A stretch of 64,000 nt of DNA from Ceratotherium simum simum (GCF_000283155.1 NW_004454239.1:8374230-8438229), one strand, 5' to 3'; shown: positions 11,872 to 22,185, counted from the first letter of the stretch. Notes: generated by a model not told the origin, from the sequence alone. A program made the numbers and translations.

Positions 11872-12189
11872 CTATTCTTTTAACTGTGTTGAAGTGTGTT
11901 TTATGCCCATAGTATGGTCTGTCTTGGTGAATGTTCCATGTGAACATGAGAATAACGTGTATTCTGTAGTTGGATGAAGTAGTGTATAGATGTCAATTGT
12001 ATTCAATTGATTGGTCATGCCATTGAATTCACCTGTGTGCTTGCTGATTTTCTGCCTGTGGGATGTGTCCATTTCTGATAGAGGGGCACTGAACTCTCCA
12101 AGTATGACAGTGGATTCATCCCTTTCTCCTTGGAGTTCTATCAGTTTATGCCTCACATATTTTGACACTATTGTTAGGCATACACACAT
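11872..12189 (-). pseudogene. L1 ORF2 endonuclease-domain remnant
   Basis: This 105-codon minus-strand frame matches the C-terminal half of the L1 apurinic-type endonuclease domain, which nicks target DNA. The segment 'VILGEFSAPLSEMDTSHRQK' corresponds to the conserved region that carries GDFN in active L1s. Here it reads GEFS, so two conserved active-site positions are substituted. A downstream 'TKTDHTMG' keeps the D-H pair of the final motif. It is a dead fragment of the L1 at 7781-15265. Confidence 0.82.
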
Positions 12190-12355
12190 TAAGGATTATT
12201 AAGTATTCTTGGAAACTTGACTCCTTTATCATTATGTAATGCCCCTTTTTATCTCTGATAACTTTCCTTGGCCTGAAGCATGCTGTGTCTGAAATTAATA
12301 TAGCTATTCCACTTTCTTTTGATTAGCGTTAGCATGGTATATCTTTATCCATTCA

Positions 12356-12655
12356 TTTATTTTTGTTTGTTTGTTTGTTTTAATCAATTTTATTTTATTA
12401 GTCAACACTTTATATATTTTGACATAGTTTATCAAAAGAGGGTTACATCCTCGTAGCAAAGAAGCTTCTTAATAAATTTTAATGCATCAATTGATAAAAA
12501 AAGTTTTATTTTAAAATAAAAATTTAAAAATAAAAATGCATAATTTTGTTTTAAGCAATCACTAGATAATACAGTGTATCTATAAATTAATGATTATATT
12601 CTTTTTTTTGGTAGCCATCCTAGCAAATTTTCCAGAGGAATCATTGAAAAAAGGT
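12356..12655 (-). mobile_element. Retro-inserted segment of unknown origin with A-rich tail
   Basis: On the minus strand this roughly 300-bp AT-rich segment ends with several AATAAA-like signals followed by an (AAAC)n-type A-rich tail (plus strand 12356-12385, 'tttg' repeats). That is the layout of a reverse-transcribed polyadenylated RNA. It sits between L1 endonuclease sequence on the left and an L1 3' end on the right. I do not recognise the source. It could be a 3' transduction by the adjoining L1 piece, a processed pseudogene fragment, or an unrelated insertion. Confidence 0.5.
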
Positions 12656-12930
12656 ATTAAAAAAACCCTTTATTGAGGTATAATTGACATACAAAAAGCT
12701 GTACATGTTTACTGAATACAACTTAATGAGTTTGGAGATAAGTGTACACCTTTGAAATCATCACCATAATCTATGCCATAAACACATCCATCCCCTCTAA
12801 AAGTTTCTTCTTACCCCTTTATTTATTATTTTTTGTGTGTGATAAGAACACAGCATAAGATCTACCCTCAGCAAAATTTTAAGTATGTGATACAGTATTG
12901 TTAACTATAGGCACTATGTCTATATGAGTC
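12656..12930 (-). mobile_element. 5'-truncated L1 3' end inside the larger L1
   Basis: The plus strand reads 'tttattgaggtataattgacata', then the antisense L1 3'UTR through 'aaatcatcaccataatctatgcc' and 'cagtattgttaactataggcac'. This is the well-known L1MA/MB-type 3' end. It is out of place here, because the host L1 should be in its endonuclease region, which resumes at about 12931. It is therefore a separate short insertion. A confident TSD was not found, and its relation to 12356-12655 is discussed as a finding. Confidence 0.78.
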
Positions 12931-13599
12931 TTTATATTTAAAGTGGGTTTCTCGTAGGCAACATATAGCTGAGTGCTGTTTTTGGATCCGCTCTGAAAAT
13001 CTCTGACTTTTAATTGGGATATTTAGGCCAATAACATTTGAAGTGATTATGGATGTAGTTGGATTAACATCTACCACATTTGTTACTGTTTTCTATTTGT
13101 TGCCCTTGTTCTTTATTCCTCTTTTTGTCTTCCACTCTTCTTCTGCCTTTTGTGGTTTTAGTTGAGCATTTTATGTGATTCCATTCTCTCTCCTTTATTA
13201 GCATATCACTTATAATTTTTAAAAACTTTTTTTAGTGTTTGCACCAGACTTTGCAATATACCTTTACAACTAACCCAAGTCCACTTTCAAATAATGCTAT
13301 ACCAATTCATAGGCAGTGCAAATACTTTATAGAAACAAAATATTCCTAATTCCTCACTCCTATTCCTTGCATCACTGCTGCCATTCATTACACTTATACA
13401 TAAACATACATAAAAATATAGATAGAAACATAGATAGGTAAGCATAGATAACAATATATTGTTGTATTATTATTTTGAACAAATTGTTATCTGTTAGATC
13501 TGTTAAGACTAAGAAAAATAAAAGTTTCTGTTTAACCTACCTTATTACTTTCTGATGCTTTTCCTTTCTTTCTTTATGTAGATCTGAGTTTTTGACCTA

Positions 13600-14276
13600 C
13601 AGTAGTCTCCCCTTATCTGCAGTTTTGCTTTCCATGGTTTCGCTTACCCACAGTCAACTACAGTCAGAAAATATAATGGAAGATTCCAGAAGTAAACAAT
13701 TCATAGTGTTAAATTGCATGCTGTTCTGAGTAGTGTGATGAAGTCTCACACTGTCCAGCTCCATCCTGCCTGGGACGTGACTCATCCCTTTGTTCAGGGT
13801 ACCTATGCTGTACATGCTACCCACCATTAGTCACTTAGTGGCCATCTCAGTTATCAGATCAACTGCTGCAGTATCACAGTGCTTGTGTTCAAGTAACCCT
13901 TATTTCACTTAATAATGACCCCAAAGAGCAAGAGTAGTGATGCTGGCAATTTGGACATGCCTGAGAGAAGCGATGAAGTGCTTCCTTTAAGTGAAATGTT
14001 GAAAGTTCTTGAGTTAATAAGAAAAGAAAAAAATCATAGGCGGAGGTTGCTAAGATCTACAGTAACTTTTATTACAGTATATTCTTATAATTATTCTATT
14101 TTATTATTAGTTATTGTTGTTAATCTCTTACTATACCTAATTTATAAATTAAACTTTCTCATAGGTATGTATGTATAGGAAAAAGCATAGTATATATAAG
14201 GTTTGGTACTATTCATGGTTTCAGGCATCCACTGGGGGGTCTCAGAATGTATTCCCCATGGATAAGGGGAGAAACA
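13600..14276 (+). mobile_element. Tigger-type (pogo-like, TcMar) DNA transposon, internally deleted
   Basis: The left end reads 'cagtagtctccccttatctg' next to a TA, and the right end contains 'gataaggggaga', its approximate inverted complement, so terminal inverted repeats are present though decayed. The interior keeps a Tigger-like untranslated lead, then the start of a transposase frame at 13915. That frame is homologous to the CENP-B-like N-terminal DNA-binding region ('KSSDAGN', 'VLPLSE', 'IRKEK') and then breaks into unrelated AT-rich sequence. Most of the transposase is missing, so this is a non-autonomous derivative. Confidence 0.85.
13915..14178 (+). pseudogene. Truncated Tigger transposase N-terminus
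   Basis: This 87-codon frame begins at the position of the transposase start. Its first 45 or so residues resemble the Tigger helix-turn-helix N-terminal domain (residues near 6-11 KSSDAG, near 22-27 VLPLSE, near 34-39 LIRKEK). After that it reads through AT-rich DNA as a hydrophobic tail (roughly residues 55-80) that is not part of the family. The catalytic DDE domain is absent. It is a product of internal deletion, not a functional gene. Confidence 0.75.
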
Positions 14277-15265
14277 CAAGTCTTCTGCAGCTGAGAAGCC
14301 CTGCCGCCCACAGGTCCACACAAACAGTCAACACAGTCTTGCCCCGTGTGCGCGCCCCGACCACCCGAAGTGGACCCAGTCTCTCCAGGGCAGGAGCCCA
14401 CACACTCCGCCACTGCCCCACGCTCTCCACCCACTCCTTGTGCATGCCCTGCCCTGCTAAAGTCGGCTCAGTTGCCAGGCTGCGGAGAATCCAGTCACCA
14501 ATCTATGCAGGCCCACAAGTTGCCTGAGGGCTTGCTGTTGGGTGGGGCCAGTCTCTAGGGTGGGCTGCCTGCCCTGGCTGAGCTCCATTAAATCGGTGCT
14601 CTAGCAGGTGGGGCAGACCTAGGCTAGCAGACCCCAGGGAGAACTCCAATGGCGTCTGTGTCAGCACGCTCACACCAGGCCACAACAATGGCCGCCGCCA
14701 ATGTCCCAGTCCCTGGAGAGGTCTCACCCCTCACCGAGATGCACTCAGGGCCTATTAGGTGAGTCTCTTTTCACCACAGCACTGTGCACCTTTCTTTCTG
14801 GTGATTTTAGGATGCTTTCTGGAACGGGTGAGTTTGTGTGCGGGCCCTTTAAGAGCCAGTTTTAGTTTCTTTGTGAACCGGGTTTTCTGGGGGTACTCCC
14901 CAGTGTTTTAGTAGCAGGCAAAGCCAGATATTATGCCGCTAGTCTCGATTGTGCTGGGTCCACAAAATGCCCACAGCGGGGGCGCTCCCAGCTCAGGGCC
15001 CCGGCTCCTCCAGGGAGGCTGCGTACCTGTGGGCGGCTCCCGGCGGCCGTGACGCTGGCGGCTTGTGAAGGCGGCGTTTTCTCTCCAGAAGGGAGTCTCT
15101 GCCTCTTCCACCTCAGTTAGGATTGTCCGTTGTTGCAGGACTTCCTCTTATCCAGTTTTCAGTTCTGTCTCGGGGGTAATTTTTCCACAAATAGTTGTAA
15201 ATTGGCTGTGTCCACGGGAGGAGGTGAGTTCCGAGTCTGCTTACGCCGCCATCTTGACTTCTGTC
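14277..15265 (-). promoter_or_regulatory. GC-rich L1 5'UTR-like promoter block with YY1-type box
   Basis: This roughly 1-kb block is much more GC- and CpG-rich than its AT-rich neighbours and lies where the 5'UTR of the minus-strand L1 should be. Near its outer edge the minus strand carries 'caagatggcggcg' (plus 15244-15256), the YY1-type motif that sits close to the transcription start of L1s. Wording such as 'aactcacctcctccc' and 'ctacaact'-type segments downstream fits L1M 5'UTRs. The Tigger element lies directly against its inner edge. Present activity is unlikely given its age. Confidence 0.65.
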
Positions 15266-16100
15266 CCTGCCAAAAATCAATTGACAGTAAATGTGAGGTG
15301 CTGTTGCTTTTCAAACCTTAATTTCCAAGATTTTGCTTCTAGTATATATAAATACTATTTTAAAAATTATAGACCTTATATCCTTTGACTTTGCAAAACT
15401 CACTTGTTAGTTCTAGTGACTCTTTTTGTGTGTGTAGATTTCTTAGAATTTTCTACTTAGATGACCCTGCAATCTTCCTGTAATGATAGTGTTACTTTTT
15501 TCTTTCTAGCTGAAAATGTTTATCATGAATGCTTACTTAATTTTGTCAATAGTTAATTTTTTCTGCATCTGTTTAGATGATTATATGTTTTTTTCTTTTT
15601 TAGTATGTTAATATGGTTAATAACATTGACGTTTTGATGTTAAACCAACTTTGAACTCCTGAATTAAATCCCAATTGGTCATGTTTTATTATATTTTTTC
15701 ATATGTTGCTAGATTCAATTTCTAAAATTGTGATAATGATGTTTTCATCTGTGCATGAGAGATATTGGTGTGCAGTTTTCTTTTCTTGAAACGTTCTTTT
15801 CTAGTTTTGGTACCAGGGAAATGCTGGCCTCATAAAATTAGAGGAGTTCTCTCTTCTATTTTTTGAAAGAATTTTGTAGCATTGATATGAATTTACTCTT
15901 AACTGTTGGGTGGAAGTCACCAGTGAAGCAGTGAAGCTATCAGGGACTGCAGTTTTCTTTGTAGAAAGAATTTACACTGTAGATTCAATTTCATAATTTA
16001 ATTTCAGATTACCTATTTATTCTTAAGTGAGGTTGGTTATTTAGAGTAGTTTAGTAGTTCTGTTTCTTAGAAATTTGTCCATTTTATGTGCATTAATTAA
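15266..16100 (-). mobile_element. Older L1 ORF2 reverse-transcriptase region, antisense
   Basis: The block starts with 'ccaaaaatcaattgacagtaaatgtgagg', a hallmark of antisense L1 ORF2. It continues through decayed but ordered ORF2 wording: 'actttgaactcctgaattaaatccc', 'ggtaccagggaaatgctggcctcataaa' and 'ccagtgaag...cagggac'. It is more diverged than the L1 at 7781-15265. I infer that it is the other half of the older element at 7150-7780, displaced by the younger insertion. Confidence 0.75.
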
Positions 16101-16539
16101 TTGGTATAACTTTTTTTTTTTTACAATCTTTCCTCCTTTTGTGAGGAAAAAGTCTAACCTCAGAACATTTCCAGATCAGAGGAGCTACTGGGAAGAAGGG
16201 AACAGCTCTCTTCTTTGTGACTCCAAAATGCAGAACACTTGGGGAATACCTATAGGAAGGTCTTTTGTCTCAATAATACAGAAATATTTTTCTGAGTGTT
16301 GTATAGTTTGACAGTAGAAGAGACAGGAACATGTGGTGAGACCTGCATCACCAGAAGTAATCAAACAGGACCGAGGGGCACTTGCAGGAGTGTTGTATTC
16401 CACAACGAATATTGGCCTTTTTTGGGGGATGGGGCCTCGGGGGATGAAACAAACTTTATAGACATTTCCAACTAGGGGAATATATTATATTGGGAGCAGA
16501 ACAACAGTGTTTGAGGGAAGCGTAGATCATGATGTTGAG
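16101..16539. other. Unannotated interval
   Basis: A T-run near 16108-16121 is followed by about 400 bp of single-copy-looking sequence. No gene, repeat or splice-like structure was recognised. Confidence 0.5.
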
Positions 16540-16672
16540 GAGGATGTTTATATTTTTGAATACTTATTATGTGTTGTGTAGCTCACACCTATTAGTTTTT
16601 ATGCTGAGAACAGTTTATGAGGTAGGTGTCATCCAATTTTACAGACGAGGAAACCGAAGCTCCCGGGTAGAG
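16540..16672 (-). repeat. MIR SINE, minus strand
   Basis: The segments 'gaatacttattatgtgttgtg', 'tatgaggtaggtgtc' and 'ttttacagacgaggaaaccgaagctc' follow reversed MIR order, including the diagnostic antisense of the MIR core. It is old and diverged. Confidence 0.85.
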
Positions 16673-18311
16673 TGTGCTGTTTTATTTCTGTCCTCACTCC
16701 TCCCCCCATGCATTCATTCTCCACTCTGCTTGTGACCCTAGGAGGCCGACTCCTGTGAACCACAGTGGCCAACGGGAGAGTATCAGGGGTTGAAGTGTGG
16801 GAAGGGAGAGAGGTCAGAGTATTTCTTTTCTGTCTCCTTGTGCTCCTGCACCTCATCTCTAAGAGTGGCTAGACCATGCTCCCCACCCTTGCTGGGCGCC
16901 AGTAGCGCTCTTTCCTCCCATCGTCCCTTCAGGCCCATGATAGGTAGTGTTTTCCTGTGGTTACCAGGTCCTGGCTGCCTCCACCAGGGAGGTGACAATC
17001 ACTTGCTAGCTCTCTTGACCTCATCGAGTCTCACATCTCTGTAAACAATCACTGCATTGAAGTCTGACCAGTTGCACCGTCTGAGTTGCATGATCTGAGT
17101 GACAGACCCCTAACTGATATGATAAACAAAGTCTTCAGAATTAGTTAACTAAATCTAGTTGTGGCTGAGCAACTCTGTCCATAAGAGCTGGTTTGGGTGA
17201 GCAAACCAGTCCAAAGACAGGGCAGAGAAAGCGTCTCACTCTCTCCTTCAGCAGCAGTGAGGTGAGGTGCTGGCTCCAGCAGCCCCACGATGTGCGCCGG
17301 TCTAGAAGGAAGAGGTGGCGGGGTTAGACTAGAGGTCTGGAGCCCTTGGTTCTTGTCCGAGCTTTGATGTCGATTGCAGAATAACCTTGACCTATTCCCT
17401 TCCAAGGGCCCTCAGCACTCAGATGTCAAGGGCGGCTTTCCCACCTCTTGGGGTTTCAATGAGTACCTAATAAGGAAATGATTTTGAAAAGCACAAAGCA
17501 GAACAAATATACTAGGTAGCTTTGTTTTCATGGTTATCAGTAGTGGCAGCTGCCAGCTGTGGGGTTAACTATTGTTCTGTCCATTCTAGTCCTGAGCCTG
17601 GAATAGGGTGAGAAAAGTTAGAGGGGCTTGCCATCTCCCGTTCCCGCAGGGCTGCCCACTTCTCCGCCATGCTGGGTTTGGGGAGGGGGGAATCAGCCTG
17701 ATGTGGCCTCACATGGCCCTCATTTAAGGCTTGTTTGGGTCCTGCTGGGCAGAGAGGGGGTTTCTAGCTTTTAAGAAGAGGACGAATTAAATCCGCGGCA
17801 GCAATGAGCTTACCTTGGCATTTTTCATGATTTTCTGCAGCATTAAAAACTTTTGCCAATGTTTGCATTTAATAGCTTCCACCTTGGCGAAATTAGTGAG
17901 GTTCCCAACTGTGATTTCAATGGTTCTTAGAGTAGTGGGGCATTTGTAAATTGCTGCCAGAAATTAATAGCGACCTACGAAAGAGAGAAAAAATAATTGA
18001 ACAGGAACTAGTGAGTGAAGATTTAAATGAAAGAAAGGAGAAAAAAGTATATACATTTGAAGAGACAGCTAGGTAGATATGGATATATGTATGTATATGT
18101 ATTCTTTACTTTGATGGTTTTATTTATTTGATATATCAGGAAAACCTGATAGAAAAATTGTCTTGTTTTCTGCTGTGGTGATTATTTCACAAAGGAATGA
18201 GAGGAATCCCTGCTTCACAACAGCACCCTTCTACCCCTGACCCCATGCACTTCTGGAAACTAGCCCCAACACCTCTCCAGAAGCTTGCTGGGGCCTTTGT
18301 ATTTCATATTG
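16673..18311. other. Single-copy-looking sequence with an AT-rich conserved-looking block
   Basis: No gene is evident. The block at 17760-17960 is AT-rich, with repeated 'aatta'/'atta' cores and 'tgccaatgtttgcatttaatagc'-type wording that resembles conserved noncoding sequence more than decayed repeat. Short frames on both strands have no recognised domain. Confidence 0.5.
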
Positions 18312-18574
18312 ATTTTTATTTTTGGTGAGGAAGATTTACCCTGAGCTAACATCCATCGCCAATCTTCCTCCTCTTTTTTTTTAATTTTTTGCTTGAGGAA
18401 GATTGTCCCTGAGCTAACATCTGTGCCAATCTTCCTCTATTTTGTATGTGGGATGCCTCCACAATGGTGGCTGATGAGTGGAGTAGGTCTGTGCCTGGGA
18501 TCTGAACCCATGAACGCTGGGCCGCCAAAGTGGAGTGCGTGGAATTCTAACCACTGGGCAACAAGGCTGGCCCC
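18312..18574 (-). mobile_element. ERE SINE with duplicated tail module, minus strand
   Basis: After a T-rich start, the 'gaggaagat...cctgagctaacatc' module occurs twice (18328-18365 and about 18394-18422). The reversed tRNA-like head follows, ending 'caaggctggcccc'. The flanks 'gtatttcatatt' and 'gtattttgtatt' form an imperfect TSD (18299-18310 and 18576-18587). The head is more diverged than in the copies at 10958 and 59122, so this insertion is probably older. Confidence 0.9.
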
Positions 18575-20489
18575 TGTATTTTGTATTTTAATGCCTGAGT
18601 AAAAGGTCAAAAGTCATATGCCTACAAGGGAAGATCAAGTGCCCACCCCACCCCCCAGGCTTCTGATTGGAGTCAGATATCCAGAATTTTATGGAAAATC
18701 TTTCATTTTAAAGGTTGGAAACAAATTTTTGTTAAAAGCACACACTATGCAGACCTGGTCAAAAATATTAGGGTGAAGCTATGAAATTGGCACTTTGTGG
18801 GGCCATACGTTGGCTGTTTGTCACCTTCTGAGGGGGCACATTTTTGAAACTGAGCTGTAACACAGTAACGTGTGTCTAGTGCACTAACACCGAGTGTGCA
18901 TCTCCTTGGATCTCACATTTGTACACACCTGTTCTGTGTGACCACTGCTCAGATGGAGAAGTAGAACATCTCAGTGCCCACGAGGTCCCCGTGCCCTCTC
19001 CCTGCCAACACTCGCTCCCTCACTGAGGGGATTCTAAAGGGAGGAAATGGCCTAACTGGGGTGGGGCAGTGAGCCTCCCTGGGCCAGACAGGGGAGAGAG
19101 GGTTTGGGGGTTAGGGGTGGTGGATGGAGCCCCGTGCTGCCTTGCACATACACTAGGATGCTGGGGAGGGGCAGCTCTGGCATTCCTCAGGAAGCTTGCC
19201 AGACATTGGGACCCTGAGTCCGAAAGGGCTAAGGGTTCTGGGCTGGGAGCGGTGTGGAAAGACAGGAAGCACATCCCTTGAGTCAACCTCATAGGTCACA
19301 GGAAGGCAGGGAGCCCAGAAAGTGACAACCCTAGGGACTGAGGGCATTTGAAGGTGTGGACTGTGCAGGCACCCAGCGTTCCTGCAGACCCTGAGGGCAG
19401 GGAGAGGCCCCCAGCACTTCGGAGGTGCTCTAGCCCACCACCACCAGTCAGTGAAGGAGCTGGTAGGAGGGCAATGAATGAGTCAGATTCGTTTGTTTCT
19501 GATAAAACAGGCATGTAGCGCTTCTATTTCTCGCGCTTCATGTCAAGGAGCAAATCATATGTCTTATATTTGCTTTGCTTGAATTTTAATTGGCAGAGCC
19601 TAGCCTGCCTGGCTGTGTGCCAGGTGGTGTTGGCTGGAGTTCTGGCCCAGCCCTGGGTCAGCCTGCGGAGCGGTTGCATGAATGAGGCAAAATTTCAGCT
19701 GCCTCTCAGCCCCTAGGTGAGCTGGCTTCCAGATTTTGTTTTTTCCCACAGGTCTTAGAGGATTTTGTTCTCATACACAGAAGGGAGGATTTGGGGAGGG
19801 GATTCGAGCCCATCAGAGAAGAGCCACTAAGGGTTGCAACTTTTTCCTGATCCTGGAGGGAGTTGGCACTCGGCTGTGGTGAGAGAAGACACAAATGCCT
19901 TTCTCCCCTGTGAAGCCAGCAATGGCCACAGAGAGCCCAGTTTCACCTGGTGACTGCGTGCGTGCGCTGGGTTAATGATGCTTTGGAACTGCTGTCTGAA
20001 CTTCCTCTGGTTGCACACTGGCCTCTGTGAGCCGCTGGGATGAATGGTGGCTTTGTGTAGGTGAGTGCGAGTGGCTCTAGGTGTAGCTCTGTCCGCTTTC
20101 CTCTTCTCTCCACTCGCAAGGAGCAGACTTGGAGTCCTGTGCTCTCATTTAACGGGACTGAGTCGGCAGTGTCTCCGCTCTCAGGGAGGCACCTATAGGG
20201 AGGCTCTCCTGACCTGGCCAGGTAGACGGGCCTCTCTCGGGCCGGGTCCCTCCAGCCTCACTCTCTCTCTCCACTGGCATCCCGTGAGCATGGGGGCTGC
20301 CCTGTTCACACGAGGACCCCAGCCCTAGATCGAGTAGCCGCAGGCATCCTATTCCCCAGCTTTGAATGTCAGGCCCTGTCTTTGGGCAGGGGTGGTAGGA
20401 GCAGGTCCTCGACAGAAGTGGAATAGGATTAAAATGGTCACGACGTGTGGGCACATGGGGTACACAGTGGTGGGCCGTGCCCTTTCTGT
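18575..20489. other. Single-copy-looking sequence, no gene identified
   Basis: This is mixed-GC DNA. The stretch at 19490-19600 is AT-rich with 'gaattttaattggc'-type motifs and could be conserved noncoding DNA. Open frames up to about 120 codons on the minus strand near 20149-20514 have no recognised domain. Confidence 0.45.
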
Positions 20490-20640
20490 CCTGGATCACA
20501 TCAAATCCTTGCACAACCCTGCGAGGAAGGTGGTTTCATTTCTTTCAACAGATGAGAAAACTGAGATTCGAGCTGCCCAATAGATAATTTGCCCCATAAC
20601 TCTGAGCTCAGATTTTGAATCCAGGGCCCTCTGCTTCCTG
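20490..20640 (-). repeat. MIR SINE, minus strand
   Basis: The reversed MIR wording 'cacaaccctgcgaggaaggt', 'cagatgagaaaactgag' and a terminal 'tttgaatccagggccctctg' are in the correct order. No target-site duplication is expected to remain at this age. Confidence 0.85.
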
Positions 20641-21084
20641 CTTCCACGTGCTTTCCAGTTCACCAGGAGCCATAGGCACAAATGCACACAAAGGGGATGC
20701 CAGGGCTGGCGGAATAATTTGTGAAGCCCAGTGCCAAATGAGAATGCAGGACCCTTTGTTCAAAAACGGAGATAGTGGCGGCAGCCCATTAAACCAGGCA
20801 CGGGGCCCTGTGAGCCTGCACAGGCCGCGTGCTGGGTGAGGCAGCCGGCTGGATATGCACACACACGAACAAGCAAACAAAATACTGGAGGGGCGCTTTC
20901 TAAGGGGAGAGGACAAAACTCACCTCCAAAGGACTTTGCCGTTGAGAAACGCAGGCCTTGTATTATCAGATCTTCTCAATTTTAAAGAACCCAATAGAAA
21001 GTTGCCTAATATTTAATTGTTCAATTTGGCTAATATCCATTCTCCTCTTCTTACTTGATAACAGAATCACAGTTTCTTCAAGGC
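20641..21084. other. Unannotated interval
   Basis: The interval holds about 440 bp. I see no recognised gene or repeat, except that its right end merges into an LTR-like repeat. Confidence 0.4.
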
Positions 21085-21495
21085 AGAAATACCCTCAGCT
21101 AAAAACTGTATTTCCTGGACTTTGTTGTGACGAGAGTGGTCATGTGACATGGTCTTGGCCAGTGAGATATCAACAGATGTCTGCTGGGGACTTCTGGGAC
21201 AGTCACTTTCCTGACATAGACACCACTCCTTCCTTCTAGGTGTTTCTCTTCCCTTCTGTCCTCTCGACTGAAGTGGAGCCAAGGAATACCTGTGAAGATG
21301 AGGTGGACTTGAGAAAGAAGCACAAGCCGAGGATGGTGGGATGGAAAGACAAGGGGCCTGGGGTTTGGGCAACGTCTTGGAGTCACCATTCCAGCCGTAA
21401 ATGGCCTTCCCTGGATTTTCTGTCACACTAGAGAGATAAACCCCTGTGGGTTAAGCTGCGTTAGTTGGGTCTCTGATACATGCAGCAGCGATCTC
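21085..21495 (+). mobile_element. Old LTR-like interspersed repeat, plus strand
   Basis: The sequence follows a common mammalian repeat that I recognise by wording: 'cctggactttgttgtgac', 'ggtcatgtgacatggtcttggccagtgagat', 'acttctgggacagt', a late 'gagagataaac' polyadenylation-like signal, then 'gttagttgggtctctgatacatgcag'. That layout (a signal near the 3' end followed by a short terminal part) suits an ancient LTR. I cannot name the family with confidence, and the ends are approximate. Confidence 0.55.
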
Positions 21496-22039
21496 GAGCA
21501 AACACAGCAGCTGGTGGAAACGATTTTAAACTCAGGCAGCAAACGAAACCACATGCTGCCGTGGGCTGCATTCGTCCCACGGCTGTGCAGTGGGGGCTCT
21601 GAGCAGGAGTTGTAGGCTGCGTGTCCTCCCCTTTGAGCCCCATATCCTCACTGACCCTTAAATGGCAGCCTTGCCCTTGAGCAGTCACACGTTATTCCTG
21701 TACCCACCAGGACAGACATCACTAGAGCTCACCCACACTGGTCTCCTCTCTGTCTCAGCACAGGAATGATGCACTTCCTTGGCCTTTTGCAGTTGGGCAG
21801 GGCCCTGGGATGACATTTGGCTAATCAGTGTAGGTCACATCAGGGCTGAGGCTCAGAAGAGTGGACACGAGAGGTCTGTGTGAGTGTCCCCTGATGTGGC
21901 ACCTGAAGGAGGCTTGTGTGACTGGTGGATTCACAGATCAGGGCAGCCTGGATCGCTGAGTCACCTCACAGAGGACAGCTGTCCCAGAGTTTCCTGGACT
22001 CATAGTGAACTTCGCCGGGGTGAGAAATATCGTGTCTGG
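21496..22039. other. Unannotated interval
   Basis: Moderate-GC sequence without a recognised repeat or gene. Short frames only. Confidence 0.45.
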
Positions 22040-22185
22040 TATTTTCTCCGTGAGCGTCTTTGTGGTAGACACAAGCATTGTGTCACCACCATCTTCACCA
22101 CAAGCATTTTTGCTGCAAATATTTTTGTCGCATAACTAATTGGCCGTAAGTCAATTTTGCTGTAAAAGATAAAATAACAAAAAAT
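22040..22185. repeat. Degenerate tandem repeat, about 15-bp period
   Basis: Successive phrases of about 15 bases share a pattern like 'aagcatttttgctgc'. Examples are 'aagcattgtgtcacc', 'accatcttcaccac', 'aagcatttttgctgc', 'aaatatttttgtcgc' and 'aagtcaattttgctgt' (about 22072-22163). The phrases are not identical, so the array is old or under weak constraint. I do not recognise it as a standard satellite. It could belong to an ancient DNA transposon with internal subrepeats. Confidence 0.55.

Larger units (their letters stand above)
7781..15265 (-). mobile_element. Near full-length L1 (L1M lineage), minus strand, broken by later insertions
   Basis: L1 is a non-LTR retrotransposon that copies itself by target-primed reverse transcription. 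On the plus strand the order is reversed: a T-rich tail at 7781, the 3'UTR (7800-8450), the ORF2 C-terminus and reverse transcriptase (about 8450-11800), the ORF2 endonuclease (about 11800-13050), sequence upstream of ORF2 (to 13599), and a GC-rich 5'UTR-like block with a YY1-type box (14277-15265). Four later insertions interrupt it, at 8855-9158, 10958-11176, 12356-12930 and 13600-14276. Subtracting them leaves about 5.7 kb, close to a complete L1. Both ORFs are destroyed by stops and frameshifts, so it cannot move. The assignment to one element is inferred from continuous order across the inserts. Confidence 0.82.

Noticed and set aside
15241..15260. CAAGATGGCGGCG as a host gene promoter (YY1 site)
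   Set aside because: Its position at the 5' edge of a minus-strand L1 explains it better than an independent promoter.
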